Shown: piece by piece, positions 1 through 7,937 of the stretch
Position numbering within the stretch: the stretch's first letter is position 1
Layout of the letters: every line of letters begins with the position of its first letter
Origin: Solirubrobacterales bacterium
Lineage (GTDB): Bacteria; Actinomycetota; Thermoleophilia; Solirubrobacterales; Solirubrobacteraceae
DNA length: 47,569 nucleotides
Reading direction: 5' to 3'
Assembly: GCA_019247075.1 (NCBI GenBank)
Contig: JAFAPR010000238.1
Location: 1-47,569 of the forward strand
The notes under the pieces: model-generated
What the model was told of the DNA's origin: nothing
What the model saw: only the letters and a program-made list of their open reading frames with translations
Database searches by the model: none
Translations under genes and position numbers: made by a program

Positions 1-30
1 GGTGACGAGGATGCCTGCGCGGGACTTCAC
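1..30 (-). CDS. cinA: CinA family protein, N-terminal fragment (cut by window edge)
   Basis: Only the first ten codons are inside the window. Reading from a GTG at 30 they give VKSRAGILVT, which matches the conserved beginning of CinA (competence/damage-inducible protein, molybdopterin-binding-like N-terminal domain). The start lies 7 bases after the stop of the RodZ-like gene, so the two would be co-transcribed. A neighbourhood of ftsK, an HTH protein and cinA is common in Actinobacteria, which supports the call. No clear Shine-Dalgarno sequence is visible. Ten residues are a thin basis, so this is a probable identification only; the sequence beyond the window would settle it. Confidence 0.5.
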   Translation of the reverse strand, partial: MKSRAGILVT

Positions 31-37
31 GTACAAC

Positions 38-814
38 TCATGCGCAGGTGGGGTCCAACGTCGGCGGGAGCGGGGAGGTGCCGCGTGGACGGATGCGTAG
101 GCCGATGGCGGTGACGGACTGCGGCACCGGCACGGGCTTGCCGTTGACCTTCATCTGCACGTTTGCGTTTCCCAGCGTGAGCAGGAACTCCCGCGCGGTC
201 TCGCTGGGAATCGTCTGTCCGGGGCTGTACGTCACCCCGCCGATCAGGCGCTTGCCCGCCCCATTGACAAGGCAAACGTACACCGGCGCGGTCGGGACGA
301 GTTGAAGCGTCACCTTCCTGAAGTGGTGCACGGCCGCGGCCGATGTGTGGGTGGTTGGACGATGGTGCGCGTGGTGGTGGACGCCAGCGTGGATGCCCGC
401 CTGCGGCGTGTTCTTGGGCTTTAAGGCGTACTCCCCGATCACGAACAGGGCGACCACCACAGCCCCCAGCACGGCCGCGATCGCCAGCCACGGGGGCGGC
501 GCGAGGTTACGACGGGGGCGGCGCTCGCGCTCCCGCTCCCGCCGCAGCGACGCGATCGGGTAAGGCTCATGATCGGCTGGCTGTTCGCAGTGGCGTTTGA
601 ATTCCTCGACCAGCATGCGCGAGTCGAGTCCCAGATGGTCGGCGTATGTGCGCAGGAAGCTCTTGGTGTAGACCGGTCCCGGAAGGACGTCCCACGCCTC
701 GTTCTCCATCGCGCGCAGGTAGCGGGCGCGGATCTTGGTCTGCGCTTCGACTTCCGCCAGGTCGATGCGCGCGCGTGTACGGGCATCTCTGAGCGTGGGG
801 CCGATGCTGGCCAT
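38..814 (-). CDS. RodZ-like membrane-anchored helix-turn-helix protein
   Basis: 258 aa. Residues 1-75 form an HTH domain of the RodZ/HTH_25 type (motifs TLRDARTRARIDL, TKIRARYLRAMENE, PGPVYTKSFLRTYA). A basic stretch RRERERERRPRR (91-102) is followed by one membrane helix (about 108-127). A linker (142-164) contains nine histidines. The remainder (about 166-245) is a beta-rich domain resembling DUF4115. RodZ links the cytoskeleton to cell-wall synthesis in rods; in Actinobacteria related proteins are annotated as HTH regulators near ftsK and cinA. The topology fits a cytoplasmic N-terminus and an external C-terminus. The His-rich linker is unusual and might bind metal, but it could be only a flexible spacer. 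Function beyond the family is inference. Confidence 0.82.
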   Translation of the reverse strand: MASIGPTLRDARTRARIDLAEVEAQTKIRARYLRAMENEAWDVLPGPVYTKSFLRTYADHLGLDSRMLVEEFKRHCEQPADHEPYPIASLRRERERERRPRRNLAPPPWLAIAAVLGAVVVALFVIGEYALKPKNTPQAGIHAGVHHHAHHRPTTHTSAAAVHHFRKVTLQLVPTAPVYVCLVNGAGKRLIGGVTYSPGQTIPSETAREFLLTLGNANVQMKVNGKPVPVPQSVTAIGLRIRPRGTSPLPPTLDPTCA

Positions 815-822
815 TTGCCCGA

Positions 823-851
823 AGGCTAGCGACGGTTAGGCCGCCGGAAAA
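823..851 (-). promoter_or_regulatory. Possible promoter of the RodZ-like gene (leaderless geometry)
   Basis: On the minus strand a -10-like TAGCCT (828 to 823) lies 17 bases after a weak -35-like TTTTCC (851 to 846). Only eight bases separate the -10 from the ATG at 814, so transcription would begin at or next to the start codon. No Shine-Dalgarno sequence is evident, which fits leaderless translation. The -35 match is poor. Confidence 0.35.
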
Positions 852-923
852 GCTGCTCTTTGACCTCTTTTGCAAGTCGCTGCGACGCGGCGCAAACCGA
901 CGCGGCGTCCCAGCTGGCCGGGA

Positions 924-1385
924 TTAGCCGCGCTTGGCGCTCCAGTGGTCGGTGCCGGTGGTGCAGCCGGTGTAGGGGGGGTAGTTGCCGGTGACCCTGA
1001 AGGTGCCACTGACTTTCTTGTAGTTCGATGAGAACCTTCCCGTGACGGTTTCGTGCTGCCCGCCCGTGGCGACCGATTTCGCGACGAACGTGTGGTGTCG
1101 GACCGTGGCGCCGCCCGCGGTACCGGCAACTACGCCGCTGAACCGGCTTTTGCAGGTTGTAGGTACCCCCCTGTAGTTGAATGTGCCAACGCGGGTCACC
1201 CTGCCGTGGTTGACGGCGGCCTTGAACGAGATCGTCCCGCCCTGCTCGATCTTGCCCGAGTAGCTCTTCGTCCCGGCGTGAGCGGCGAGCGCCGCCGGCG
1301 CCGCGAACGCGCAGACCAGCAGCAGTAGGCCGGCGGCGCGCAGCGTCGCCAGCGGCCGCGAGATCGCACTGCACCCGATGCTCAT
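924..1385 (-). CDS. Small secreted protein of unknown function
   Basis: 153 aa, not recognised. The N-terminus carries a typical Sec signal peptide: a hydrophobic run LLLLVCAFAAPAALAAHA followed by an Ala-rich cleavage region near residue 35. The mature part of about 118 residues is rich in Gly, Thr, Ser and Lys and has alternating beta-strand character (GTISFKAAVNHGRVTRV, ETVTGRFSSNYKKVSGTFRVTG). It has only two cysteines, in TTCKSR and TGCTTG, which could form one disulfide. It is probably a small beta-sandwich exported or surface protein. The start ATG at 1385 has AGGAGG about ten bases upstream. It lies downstream of ftsK but has its own possible promoter. No enzymatic motif is visible. 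Confidence 0.75.
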   Translation of the reverse strand: MSIGCSAISRPLATLRAAGLLLLVCAFAAPAALAAHAGTKSYSGKIEQGGTISFKAAVNHGRVTRVGTFNYRGVPTTCKSRFSGVVAGTAGGATVRHHTFVAKSVATGGQHETVTGRFSSNYKKVSGTFRVTGNYPPYTGCTTGTDHWSAKRG

Positions 1386-1481
1386 CCTTCAGGGACCTCC
1401 TGCGTTGAACCTTTTCGGGGCAACCCCAGCGGTCGACCCCACACCAACGGCGGCCAAAGCCTCTCGCCCCCACCGCGAAGG

Positions 1482-1503
1482 CGTCAATAGCCAATTTTGG
1501 CTA
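1482..1503 (-). promoter_or_regulatory. Perfect 16-bp palindrome next to a -35-like TTGACG
   Basis: The sequence TAGCCAATTTTGGCTA (1488-1503) is a perfect inverted repeat in an AT-rich island of a GC-rich 145-base gap between ftsK and the secreted-protein gene. Immediately downstream on the minus strand is TTGACG (1487 to 1482), a good -35; a -10 at the right distance is weak (GAGGCT). It may be an operator for the secreted-protein gene. A role as an ftsK terminator is less likely because no U-run follows. Confidence 0.35.
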
Positions 1504-1530
1504 ATGCGGCCCGGGGCGGCGCCAGGCGCC

Positions 1531-4005
1531 TCACTCTTCCGGGACGCCGCCCGATTCCGAGTCGGCGTCGTGCGAGAGGTGCGCGAGGATACGCGGCACG
1601 TCGGCCTCGCTGATCAGCACTTGGCGCGGCTTGGATCCCTCGTAGCCCGAGATCACGCCGCGACGCTCGAGCATGTCGATCAGGCGCCCGGCTCGGGTGT
1701 AGCCAAGCCTCAGTCGCCGTTGAAGCATCGACGTGGACGCGGTCCCCATCTGGGCCACGAGCGCGATCGCCTCCTCGAGCAGGGGGTCTTCGTCGGGGTG
1801 AAAGGCCTCTTCCTCGGCGGCCTCGCCCTCGATCGGCTCGACCTCCTGGAGCAGTTCCTCGGAGAACTGGGGCTCCCCCTGATGTCGCCAGGCGTCGCTC
1901 AGTTCGGCGATCTCGGCCTCACCGATGAACGCGCCCTGGATCCGCTGGAGCTTGGAGGAGCCCAGCGGCGAGAACAGCATGTCGCCCTGTCCGAGCAGCG
2001 ACTCGGCGCCGTTGTGGTCGAGGATCACGCGCGAATCGGTTTGGCTGGAGACCGCGAAGGCGATCCGCGAGGGGACGTTTGCCTTGATCATGCCGGTGAT
2101 CACGTCCACGCGCGGCGACTGGGTCGCCAGCACCAGGTGGATGCCCACCGCTCTCGCCTTTTGCGCCAGGCGGATGACCGAGTCCTCGACGTCGGCAGGC
2201 GCGACCATCATCAGATCGGCGAGCTCGTCTATCACGCACAGCACGTACGGCAGCGAGGGCTCGCCGCGGCGCTCGCGCGCGCGGTTGAGCTCCGGCAGCG
2301 ATCGGGTCCGCGCCAGCGACATCATCCCGTAGCGCTGGTCCATCTCCTTGACCAGATTCTGGAGTGCGTTGGCGGCCATCCGCGGGCTGGTGATCACCGG
2401 CGTGAGCAGGTGCGGGATCGACTCGTAGTGGTTGAGCTCAACCTGCTTGGGGTCGACGAGCACGAATCGAACCTCGTGCGGGGTGGCGCGCAGCAGGATG
2501 CTCGCCAGCATCGCGTTCACGCTCGCCGACTTGCCCGAGCCCGTGGTACCGGCGACCAGCAGGTGCGGCATCTTGGCGAGGTCGGCGCCGATCGCGCGCC
2601 CGGCGATGTCCTTGCCCAGCCACACCGCCAGCGGCGACCAGTCCGGAGGGGGGTGCTGGAAAACGTCGCCGAGGTGGACGATCCGACGGCGCGCGTTCGG
2701 CACCTCGACGCCCACCGCCTGTTTGCCGGGGATCGGCGCGAGGATCCTGATCTCGGTGGCGGCCAGCGAGTAGGCGAGGTCGTCCTTCAGCTGCGCGACT
2801 TTTGAGACCTTGGTCCCCGGCGCCAGGCGCAACTCGTAGCGGGTGATATGGGGGCCGGTGACGCGGCCGACCACGGTCGCGTCGATGCCGAAGTGCCCGA
2901 GCGTTTCGATCAACGTGCGCGCGACCTGCTCCTGGCCGGCGGTGTCCGGCCTCGCGGCGTCGCCCCCGGATCGGACCAGGAAGCGGGAGCTCGGGACGCG
3001 CCACTGGAAAGAGGGATCATCCGTGATCGCGGCGCGGAAGCGGCCCTGCGGCGTCAGCTGCGCCGACTGATCCCCTGCGGCCTGTGCGCTTGCTCCCTCT
3101 CCCCCGGTCCCGCCCCCACTGCGGCCATCGCTCGCCGATGCCCCTTCATGTGACAGGTCGGCGCCCTCGTCCATCGCGCGCGGGGGCGGCGCCTCGACAT
3201 GGGTGGCACGGACGACCAACTCGTCGGTGTCGGGCTCGGGGGGCAGCAGCGTCTGACGCTGCCCCGGATCGACGCCGCTGACTGCAGGCACCGCCGCTTC
3301 CCCTCGGGAGGCCTCGGCGTCAGCGCGGCTCAGCCGCGCCGCGGCGCGCTGGAGCGAATGCGAGCCGGCTAGCTGCTCGCTCGAGCGGGCCAGCACCCGC
3401 GTGGCACGCCCAGCGCCGGCTCGTGTGGCTCGGAGCGCGCCGGCAAATGTGACGCCGCTTGAGAGCATCACCCCGGCGAGGAGCAGGAACAGCGCCAGGA
3501 TCTGCGCGCCGAGCGTCGAGACAAGGTGACCTGCCAGCCATAGCTCGCCCTGGCCGACGACGCCCCCGCGCGCTTCGAAGGCCTGGGGCCGCCAGAACGT
3601 GTGCGAGGAGATCGGCCCCGGTCCGACGCCCAGGGTGCCGGCGGCCATCGCCAGCGTCAGCCCCGCGCTCAGGCACAGCGCCCCCGCGCGCAGCGGTCTC
3701 CCCGGGACGTGGAGCTCGCGCGAAAGCACCAGTCCCCCGGCGACGAGCAAGGCCGCGGGAACGGCGTAGCCGATCACGCCCAGGAGGAACCGCAGCGCCA
3801 CCACCAGGGCCGAGCCAAGCGCCCCTCCGTTCAGTCCTGCGTACGCCACGCATACCAGGAAGATCCCGAGCGCGAGCAGCGCAAGCGCGATGATGTCGAC
3901 GTGGTGGGCGGCGAGCTGTAGGCGCGGTACGGAGGGCCGGGTGCGGGCGAGCAGCGAGCGCCGGGCCCGCTTTCGAGGCGGCTTTCTTGCAGCGCGAGTG
4001 GCCAT
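1531..4005 (-). CDS. ftsK: DNA translocase FtsK/SpoIIIE
   Basis: 824 aa. Pumps double-stranded DNA through the division septum using ATP and coordinates chromosome dimer resolution. The N-terminal part (about 35-190) has four membrane helices. A linker rich in Ala, Gly and acidic residues (about 200-315) follows. The motor domain has Walker A GTTGSGKS (486-493), Walker B VLCVIDE (588-594) and the downstream LATQSPRVDVITG segment. The C-terminal gamma winged helix that reads KOPS DNA motifs is at about 743-805. Length is normal for actinobacterial FtsK. ATG at 4005 is used; no strong Shine-Dalgarno lies directly upstream. The gene is divergent from the two-component pair. Identification is secure. 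Confidence 0.97.
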   Translation of the reverse strand: MATRAARKPPRKRARRSLLARTRPSVPRLQLAAHHVDIIALALLALGIFLVCVAYAGLNGGALGSALVVALRFLLGVIGYAVPAALLVAGGLVLSRELHVPGRPLRAGALCLSAGLTLAMAAGTLGVGPGPISSHTFWRPQAFEARGGVVGQGELWLAGHLVSTLGAQILALFLLLAGVMLSSGVTFAGALRATRAGAGRATRVLARSSEQLAGSHSLQRAAARLSRADAEASRGEAAVPAVSGVDPGQRQTLLPPEPDTDELVVRATHVEAPPPRAMDEGADLSHEGASASDGRSGGGTGGEGASAQAAGDQSAQLTPQGRFRAAITDDPSFQWRVPSSRFLVRSGGDAARPDTAGQEQVARTLIETLGHFGIDATVVGRVTGPHITRYELRLAPGTKVSKVAQLKDDLAYSLAATEIRILAPIPGKQAVGVEVPNARRRIVHLGDVFQHPPPDWSPLAVWLGKDIAGRAIGADLAKMPHLLVAGTTGSGKSASVNAMLASILLRATPHEVRFVLVDPKQVELNHYESIPHLLTPVITSPRMAANALQNLVKEMDQRYGMMSLARTRSLPELNRARERRGEPSLPYVLCVIDELADLMMVAPADVEDSVIRLAQKARAVGIHLVLATQSPRVDVITGMIKANVPSRIAFAVSSQTDSRVILDHNGAESLLGQGDMLFSPLGSSKLQRIQGAFIGEAEIAELSDAWRHQGEPQFSEELLQEVEPIEGEAAEEEAFHPDEDPLLEEAIALVAQMGTASTSMLQRRLRLGYTRAGRLIDMLERRGVISGYEGSKPRQVLISEADVPRILAHLSHDADSESGGVPEE

Positions 4006-4037
4006 CTGCCGTCAGGCCTGCTTCGACGCCTGCGGCT

Positions 4038-4067
4038 TTGCTCCTTCCTTATGTCGATCCCTAACCT
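4038..4067 (+). promoter_or_regulatory. Possible promoter of the two-component operon
   Basis: TTGCTC (4038-4043) and TAACCT (4062-4067) are spaced by 18 bases. The predicted transcription start falls at or a few bases before the ATG at 4078, which has no Shine-Dalgarno sequence. An upstream in-frame ATG at 4051 would lie inside this promoter, favouring 4078 as the true start. Confidence 0.4.
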
Positions 4068-4077
4068 GTTGGCTGTA

Positions 4078-4764
4078 ATGTCCGATTACGAACGTCCCCC
4101 GCGGGTGCTCGTCGTCGAGGACGACGACGCCATCGCGCACGTGTTGCAGCGCTCGCTGCGGCTCGAGGGCTATGAGGTCAAGATCGCCGGCGACGGGATC
4201 AGCGCGCTTGACTTGGCTGGTGTGTTCCTCCCGGACCTCGTCATTCTTGACCTGGGCCTGCCCCGGCTGGACGGCATCGAGGTGGCGAAGACGCTGCGAC
4301 GCCACGATGACGTGCCGATCCTGGTGCTCACCGCCCGGGACGCCGTGGAGTCGCGCGTCGAGGGGCTTGACTCGGGCGCCGATGACTACCTGGTGAAGCC
4401 CTTTGAGCGCCAGGAGCTGCTGGCGCGCTTGCGGGCGCTGTTGCGCCGGCGACCGCCCCGGGGCCAGGCGACGCTGACGGTTGGCGACCTGAAGCTCAAC
4501 CCCGATACCCATGAGGTGTTGCGGGGCGAGCGCGAGATCGACCTCACCCAGCGCGAGTTCGAGCTGCTCGAGTACCTGATGCGCAACGAGCGGATCGTGA
4601 TCTCGCGCCAGCGGCTGCTGGATGAGGTCTGGGGCTATGACCCCTTCTCCATGACCAACACAATCGAGGTTTTCGTCTCGAACCTGCGAAGGAAGCTTGA
4701 AGCCGGTGGAGAGCCTCGTCTCCTCCATACGATCCGCGGCGCGGGCTACGTTCTCCGCATATAG
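4078..4764 (+). CDS. OmpR/MprA-type response regulator
   Basis: 228 aa from the ATG at 4078 (an in-frame ATG at 4051 would add nine residues). The receiver domain has the acidic pair in VLVVEDDD, the phospho-acceptor Asp58 in VILDLGLP, Thr85 in VLTARD and Lys107 in YLVKPF. A winged-helix trans_reg_C domain follows (about 130-225) with the typical LTQREFELLEYL, EVWGYD and VSNLRRKLE. It is a DNA-binding transcription factor phosphorylated by the histidine kinase encoded next to it; the two genes overlap by about 59 bases. Targets cannot be told from sequence. It resembles actinobacterial MprA-type regulators, but orthology is not established. Confidence 0.95.
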   Translation: MSDYERPPRVLVVEDDDAIAHVLQRSLRLEGYEVKIAGDGISALDLAGVFLPDLVILDLGLPRLDGIEVAKTLRRHDDVPILVLTARDAVESRVEGLDSGADDYLVKPFERQELLARLRALLRRRPPRGQATLTVGDLKLNPDTHEVLRGEREIDLTQREFELLEYLMRNERIVISRQRLLDEVWGYDPFSMTNTIEVFVSNLRRKLEAGGEPRLLHTIRGAGYVLRI

Positions 4765-6211
4765 GTCGATCCCCGTCCGCTGGCGTCTGGCCGGCGGTTC
4801 GGCGGCGTTGACCCTGGTGATCCTCGCTGCCTTCGCGGCGATCGTCGGGGCGCTGACCGAAGGACAGGTCAGGCGCCAGTTCGACGGACAGGTCCGGTCC
4901 GCCGCCAACCGGCTGGCGCGCCAGATCAAGCCCTTTCACGACGCCGCGACCAAGCAGCTCAACTGCACGCAGCACGTCGCCCTGGACACCTTCGCCCGCC
5001 CCGACGACGCGCAGATCCGGGTCTTCAGCGATTCCGGGCAGGTGATGTGCTCCCAGAACGAGACAGCCAATCCCAACGGTCTCAACAAGCCCGCGTTTCT
5101 GCCCCCTCACCAGCGGGGCACCTACGAGCAGGACGGCTACCGCGTGGAGGTCCGCAAGATCGGCTGGTACCCCTCGGGCGAGGGCTACCTGCTGTACGCG
5201 CGACCGCTCTCGCAGATCGACCACACGCTCGCCCGCGTGCGCCTGTTCCTGGTGCTCGGCGTGCTGGGAGGAGCGGTGCTAGCGCTGCTGGCGGGACTAT
5301 TCGTGGCACGGCGCGCCATGCGCCCGATCGCCGAGCTCACCGATGCCGCCCGCGAAATCGAACGCACGCGGGACCCCAGCCTCGAGTTGCCCTATCCGGA
5401 AGCGGATGACGAGGTCGCCGAGCTTGCGCGCACCCTCGACGGCATGCTGCGCGCGCTCGATGGGGCCCGCGGAGAGACCGAGGCGATGCTCCAACGCCAG
5501 CGGCAGTTCATCGCCGATGCTTCGCACGAGCTGCGCACTCCGCTGACGAGCGTGCTCGCGAACCTGGAGCTGCTCTCGGAGGAGCTGGGCGGCGAGCAGG
5601 CCGAGACCGCCCACGCCGCGCTGCGTTCCACGCGCAGGATGCGCCGGCTGGTGGGCGACCTGCTGCTGCTGGCGCGCGCTGACGCCCACCGGGTGGCGGC
5701 GCGACGGCCCACGGACTTGGGCCAGGTGCTGATCGAGGCTGCCGCCGAGCTCGAGCCTGTCGCCGACGGCCACGAGCTCTCGATCGACCCCGGGCGCGCG
5801 GAGATCGATGGCGTGCAGGACGACCTTCACCGGCTGGTGCTCAACCTGCTCGAGAACGCAGTTCGCCACACCCCGCCCGGCACGCATGTCCATGCCTCGA
5901 CGGCCGTCGAGGGTGGTCAGGCGGTCTTGGTGGTCTCCGACGATGGCCCCGGGATCGCCCCCGAGCTGCGACGCAGGGTTTTTGACCGCTTCGTGCGCGG
6001 AGGACGTGACGGCGGCCGCGGCTCCGGTCTGGGACTGGCGATCGTCCGGGCGGTGGCGGAGTCCCATCAAGGCACGGTCAGCCTCGATTCCTCGGCGGGG
6101 ATAGGCACGAAGTTCGAGATCCGGATCCCGGCGGTCAGCGATCACCATCCCCGCCGAGCGCAACCGAGGCCTGCTCGAGTTGCGCCCGACGGAGATCGGT
6201 GGCCCAGCTAG
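4706..6211 (+). CDS. Sensor histidine kinase of the two-component pair
   Basis: 501 aa from GTG 4706, chosen because GGAAG lies 10 bases upstream; a TTG at 4697 is the alternative. Two membrane helices (about 32-53 and 182-203, counted from the TTG) flank an external sensor region of roughly 125 residues with two cysteines that could pair. A HAMP linker follows, then the H-box FIADASHELRTPL with phospho-His near 275, N-box LLENAVRHTPPG, G1 DDGPGIAP and G2 GSGLGLAIV. The domain order is a standard HisKA-HATPase transmembrane kinase. The signal sensed is unknown. The last 25 or so residues are basic and Pro-rich and look unstructured. Confidence 0.95.
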   Translation: MESLVSSIRSAARATFSAYRSIPVRWRLAGGSAALTLVILAAFAAIVGALTEGQVRRQFDGQVRSAANRLARQIKPFHDAATKQLNCTQHVALDTFARPDDAQIRVFSDSGQVMCSQNETANPNGLNKPAFLPPHQRGTYEQDGYRVEVRKIGWYPSGEGYLLYARPLSQIDHTLARVRLFLVLGVLGGAVLALLAGLFVARRAMRPIAELTDAAREIERTRDPSLELPYPEADDEVAELARTLDGMLRALDGARGETEAMLQRQRQFIADASHELRTPLTSVLANLELLSEELGGEQAETAHAALRSTRRMRRLVGDLLLLARADAHRVAARRPTDLGQVLIEAAAELEPVADGHELSIDPGRAEIDGVQDDLHRLVLNLLENAVRHTPPGTHVHASTAVEGGQAVLVVSDDGPGIAPELRRRVFDRFVRGGRDGGRGSGLGLAIVRAVAESHQGTVSLDSSAGIGTKFEIRIPAVSDHHPRRAQPRPARVAPDGDRWPS

Positions 6212-6250
6212 GAGCCAGTCACCGCTAGGGGAGCGCTGCGCGCTTGCTCT

Positions 6251-6265
6251 TGCCCTTCTCGGGCA
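6251..6265. other. Small hairpin between convergent genes
   Basis: TGCCC-TTCTC-GGGCA is a perfect 5-bp stem in the 61-base gap between the convergent histidine kinase and RNase J genes. It could help end transcription from both sides, but no T-run follows on either strand. Confidence 0.25.
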
Positions 6266-6272
6266 TCGGCGC

Positions 6273-7937
6273 TCAGACCTCCACCACCACCGGCAGCACC
6301 ATGGGCCTGCGCCGCAGGCGCTCGTAGACGAACGCGGCGAGGTCGTCGTGGAGCTCCTGCTGGAGCATGTCGATCTCGCGCACGCCGTCGCGGGCAGCCG
6401 ATTCGAGCGACCGTTCCACCTCGCCGCGGATCTCCTCGACCAGCCCGTCGGCCTGGTCGGCGAACGGGACACCGCGGAAGATCACCTCGGTTGGCGCGAC
6501 CGACTCGCCGGTCTGCTCCGAGATCGTGGCCACGACGATGAAGATGCCGTCCGCCGAGAGCATGCGGCGGTCGCGCAAGGCCACGTCCGCCGGGTCGCCG
6601 ATGTCGACTCCATCGACGAACACCATGCCAGAGCGCTGGGGGTCGCCGAAGCGGGCCCCGAAGCGCCCGATCTCGAGGGGCAGGCCATTCTCCGCGCGGA
6701 AGACGCGCTCGGGCGGAATGCCCACGGCGCCCGCCAGCTCCGCGTGAAGATGGAGCCGCTTGTAGTCGCCGTGGACGGGCATCACGTAGCGAGGTTTGAG
6801 CAGGTTGAGCATCAGCTTGAGCTCCTCCTGGTGGCCGTGTCCGGAAGCGTGGATCATCGCCTCCGCGGGGGTGACTACGTGGCAGCCGAGGTGGTAGAGG
6901 CGATCGACGGTCTCCCCCACGGCGCGCTCGTTGCCGGGGATCGGCGTGGCCGAGAAGACGACCGTGTCCCCCGCGCGCAGCTTGACCTGCGGATGGTCGT
7001 TGTATGCCATGCGCCGCAGGGCCGAGAGGGGCTCACCCTGCGAGCCGGTGGAGATGACGACGACCTTATCGTCGGGCCAATCCTCCACCTCGTGTGCGCC
7101 GATCATCATCCCTTCGGGAATTTGGATATGGCCGAGCGAGCGCCCGATGCCCACGTTTTTGCGCATCGAGCGGCCCACTAGGGCGACCTTGCGTTGCAGC
7201 GCCGCCGCCGCGTCGACGACCTGCTGGACGCGATGGATGTTCGAGGCGAAGCTTGTAACGATGATGCGCCCTTCGGCGCGCGCGAACACCCGCTCGAGCT
7301 CGGGTCCGACGATCCTTTCGGAGGGCGAGAATCCGGGCCGGTTGGCGTTGGTGGAGTCGCCCAACAGCAGCAGCAGGCCCTGGCGTCCGAGCTCCGCGAG
7401 GCGCGAGACGTCCGCCGGCGGGCCGTCAACAGGTGTCTGGTCGAATTTGTAGTCGCCGGTCACGAGCACCGTCCCGACCTCGGTCGTCAGCGAAACAGCA
7501 CACGAGTCGGGGATCGAGTGGGTCATGTGGACAAGCTCGACCGTGAACGGTCCGAGCGCCACGCGCGTGGCGGGATCGAGGTCGATGACCGGGACGTCTC
7601 GCAGGCGGTGCTCGTCGAGCTTCGAGCGGGCCATCGCACCGGTCAGCCGCCCGCCGTAAACCGGCGGCAGGTGAAGCGGCGCGAGCTCGCGGAGGATCCA
7701 CGGCAGCGCGCCGAGGTGATCCTCATGGCCGTGCGTGATCACGATCCCTTCGATCTCCGCGGCGCGCTCGCGGAGGAAGGTGAAGTCGGGCAGCACGAGG
7801 TCGATGCCCAGCATCTCGGCGGTCGGGAAGCGCAGGCCGGTGTCGACGACCACGACCCGATCGCCGAACTCGAGCACGGTCAGGTTCTTTCCGATCTCGC
7901 CCAGCCCGCCGAGGGGCAGGACACGCAAAGCGTTCAC
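6273..7937 (-). CDS. rnj: Ribonuclease J
   Basis: 554 aa, normal length. Metallo-beta-lactamase/beta-CASP ribonuclease with 5'-3' exonuclease and endonuclease activity in mRNA decay and rRNA maturation; cytoplasmic. The zinc motif THGHEDHLGALPW has His69, His71, Asp73 and His74. Other family markers are DTGLRFP, VRSMRKN-like GRSMRKNVGIG, STGSQGEP and the beta-CASP HASGHGHQEEL. The GTG start at 7937 overlaps the dapA stop by 4 bases (GTGA), so translation is coupled. It is the last gene of the long minus-strand block. The pairing dapA-RNase J is conserved in Actinobacteria. Confidence 0.97.
   Translation of the reverse strand: MNALRVLPLGGLGEIGKNLTVLEFGDRVVVVDTGLRFPTAEMLGIDLVLPDFTFLRERAAEIEGIVITHGHEDHLGALPWILRELAPLHLPPVYGGRLTGAMARSKLDEHRLRDVPVIDLDPATRVALGPFTVELVHMTHSIPDSCAVSLTTEVGTVLVTGDYKFDQTPVDGPPADVSRLAELGRQGLLLLLGDSTNANRPGFSPSERIVGPELERVFARAEGRIIVTSFASNIHRVQQVVDAAAALQRKVALVGRSMRKNVGIGRSLGHIQIPEGMMIGAHEVEDWPDDKVVVISTGSQGEPLSALRRMAYNDHPQVKLRAGDTVVFSATPIPGNERAVGETVDRLYHLGCHVVTPAEAMIHASGHGHQEELKLMLNLLKPRYVMPVHGDYKRLHLHAELAGAVGIPPERVFRAENGLPLEIGRFGARFGDPQRSGMVFVDGVDIGDPADVALRDRRMLSADGIFIVVATISEQTGESVAPTEVIFRGVPFADQADGLVEEIRGEVERSLESAARDGVREIDMLQQELHDDLAAFVYERLRRRPMVLPVVVEV

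Noticed and set aside
1378-2805. 475-codon open frame on the plus strand opposite ftsK
   Set aside because: It is antisense to a secure FtsK gene; its Arg/His/Gly-rich translation is typical of GC-rich shadow frames.
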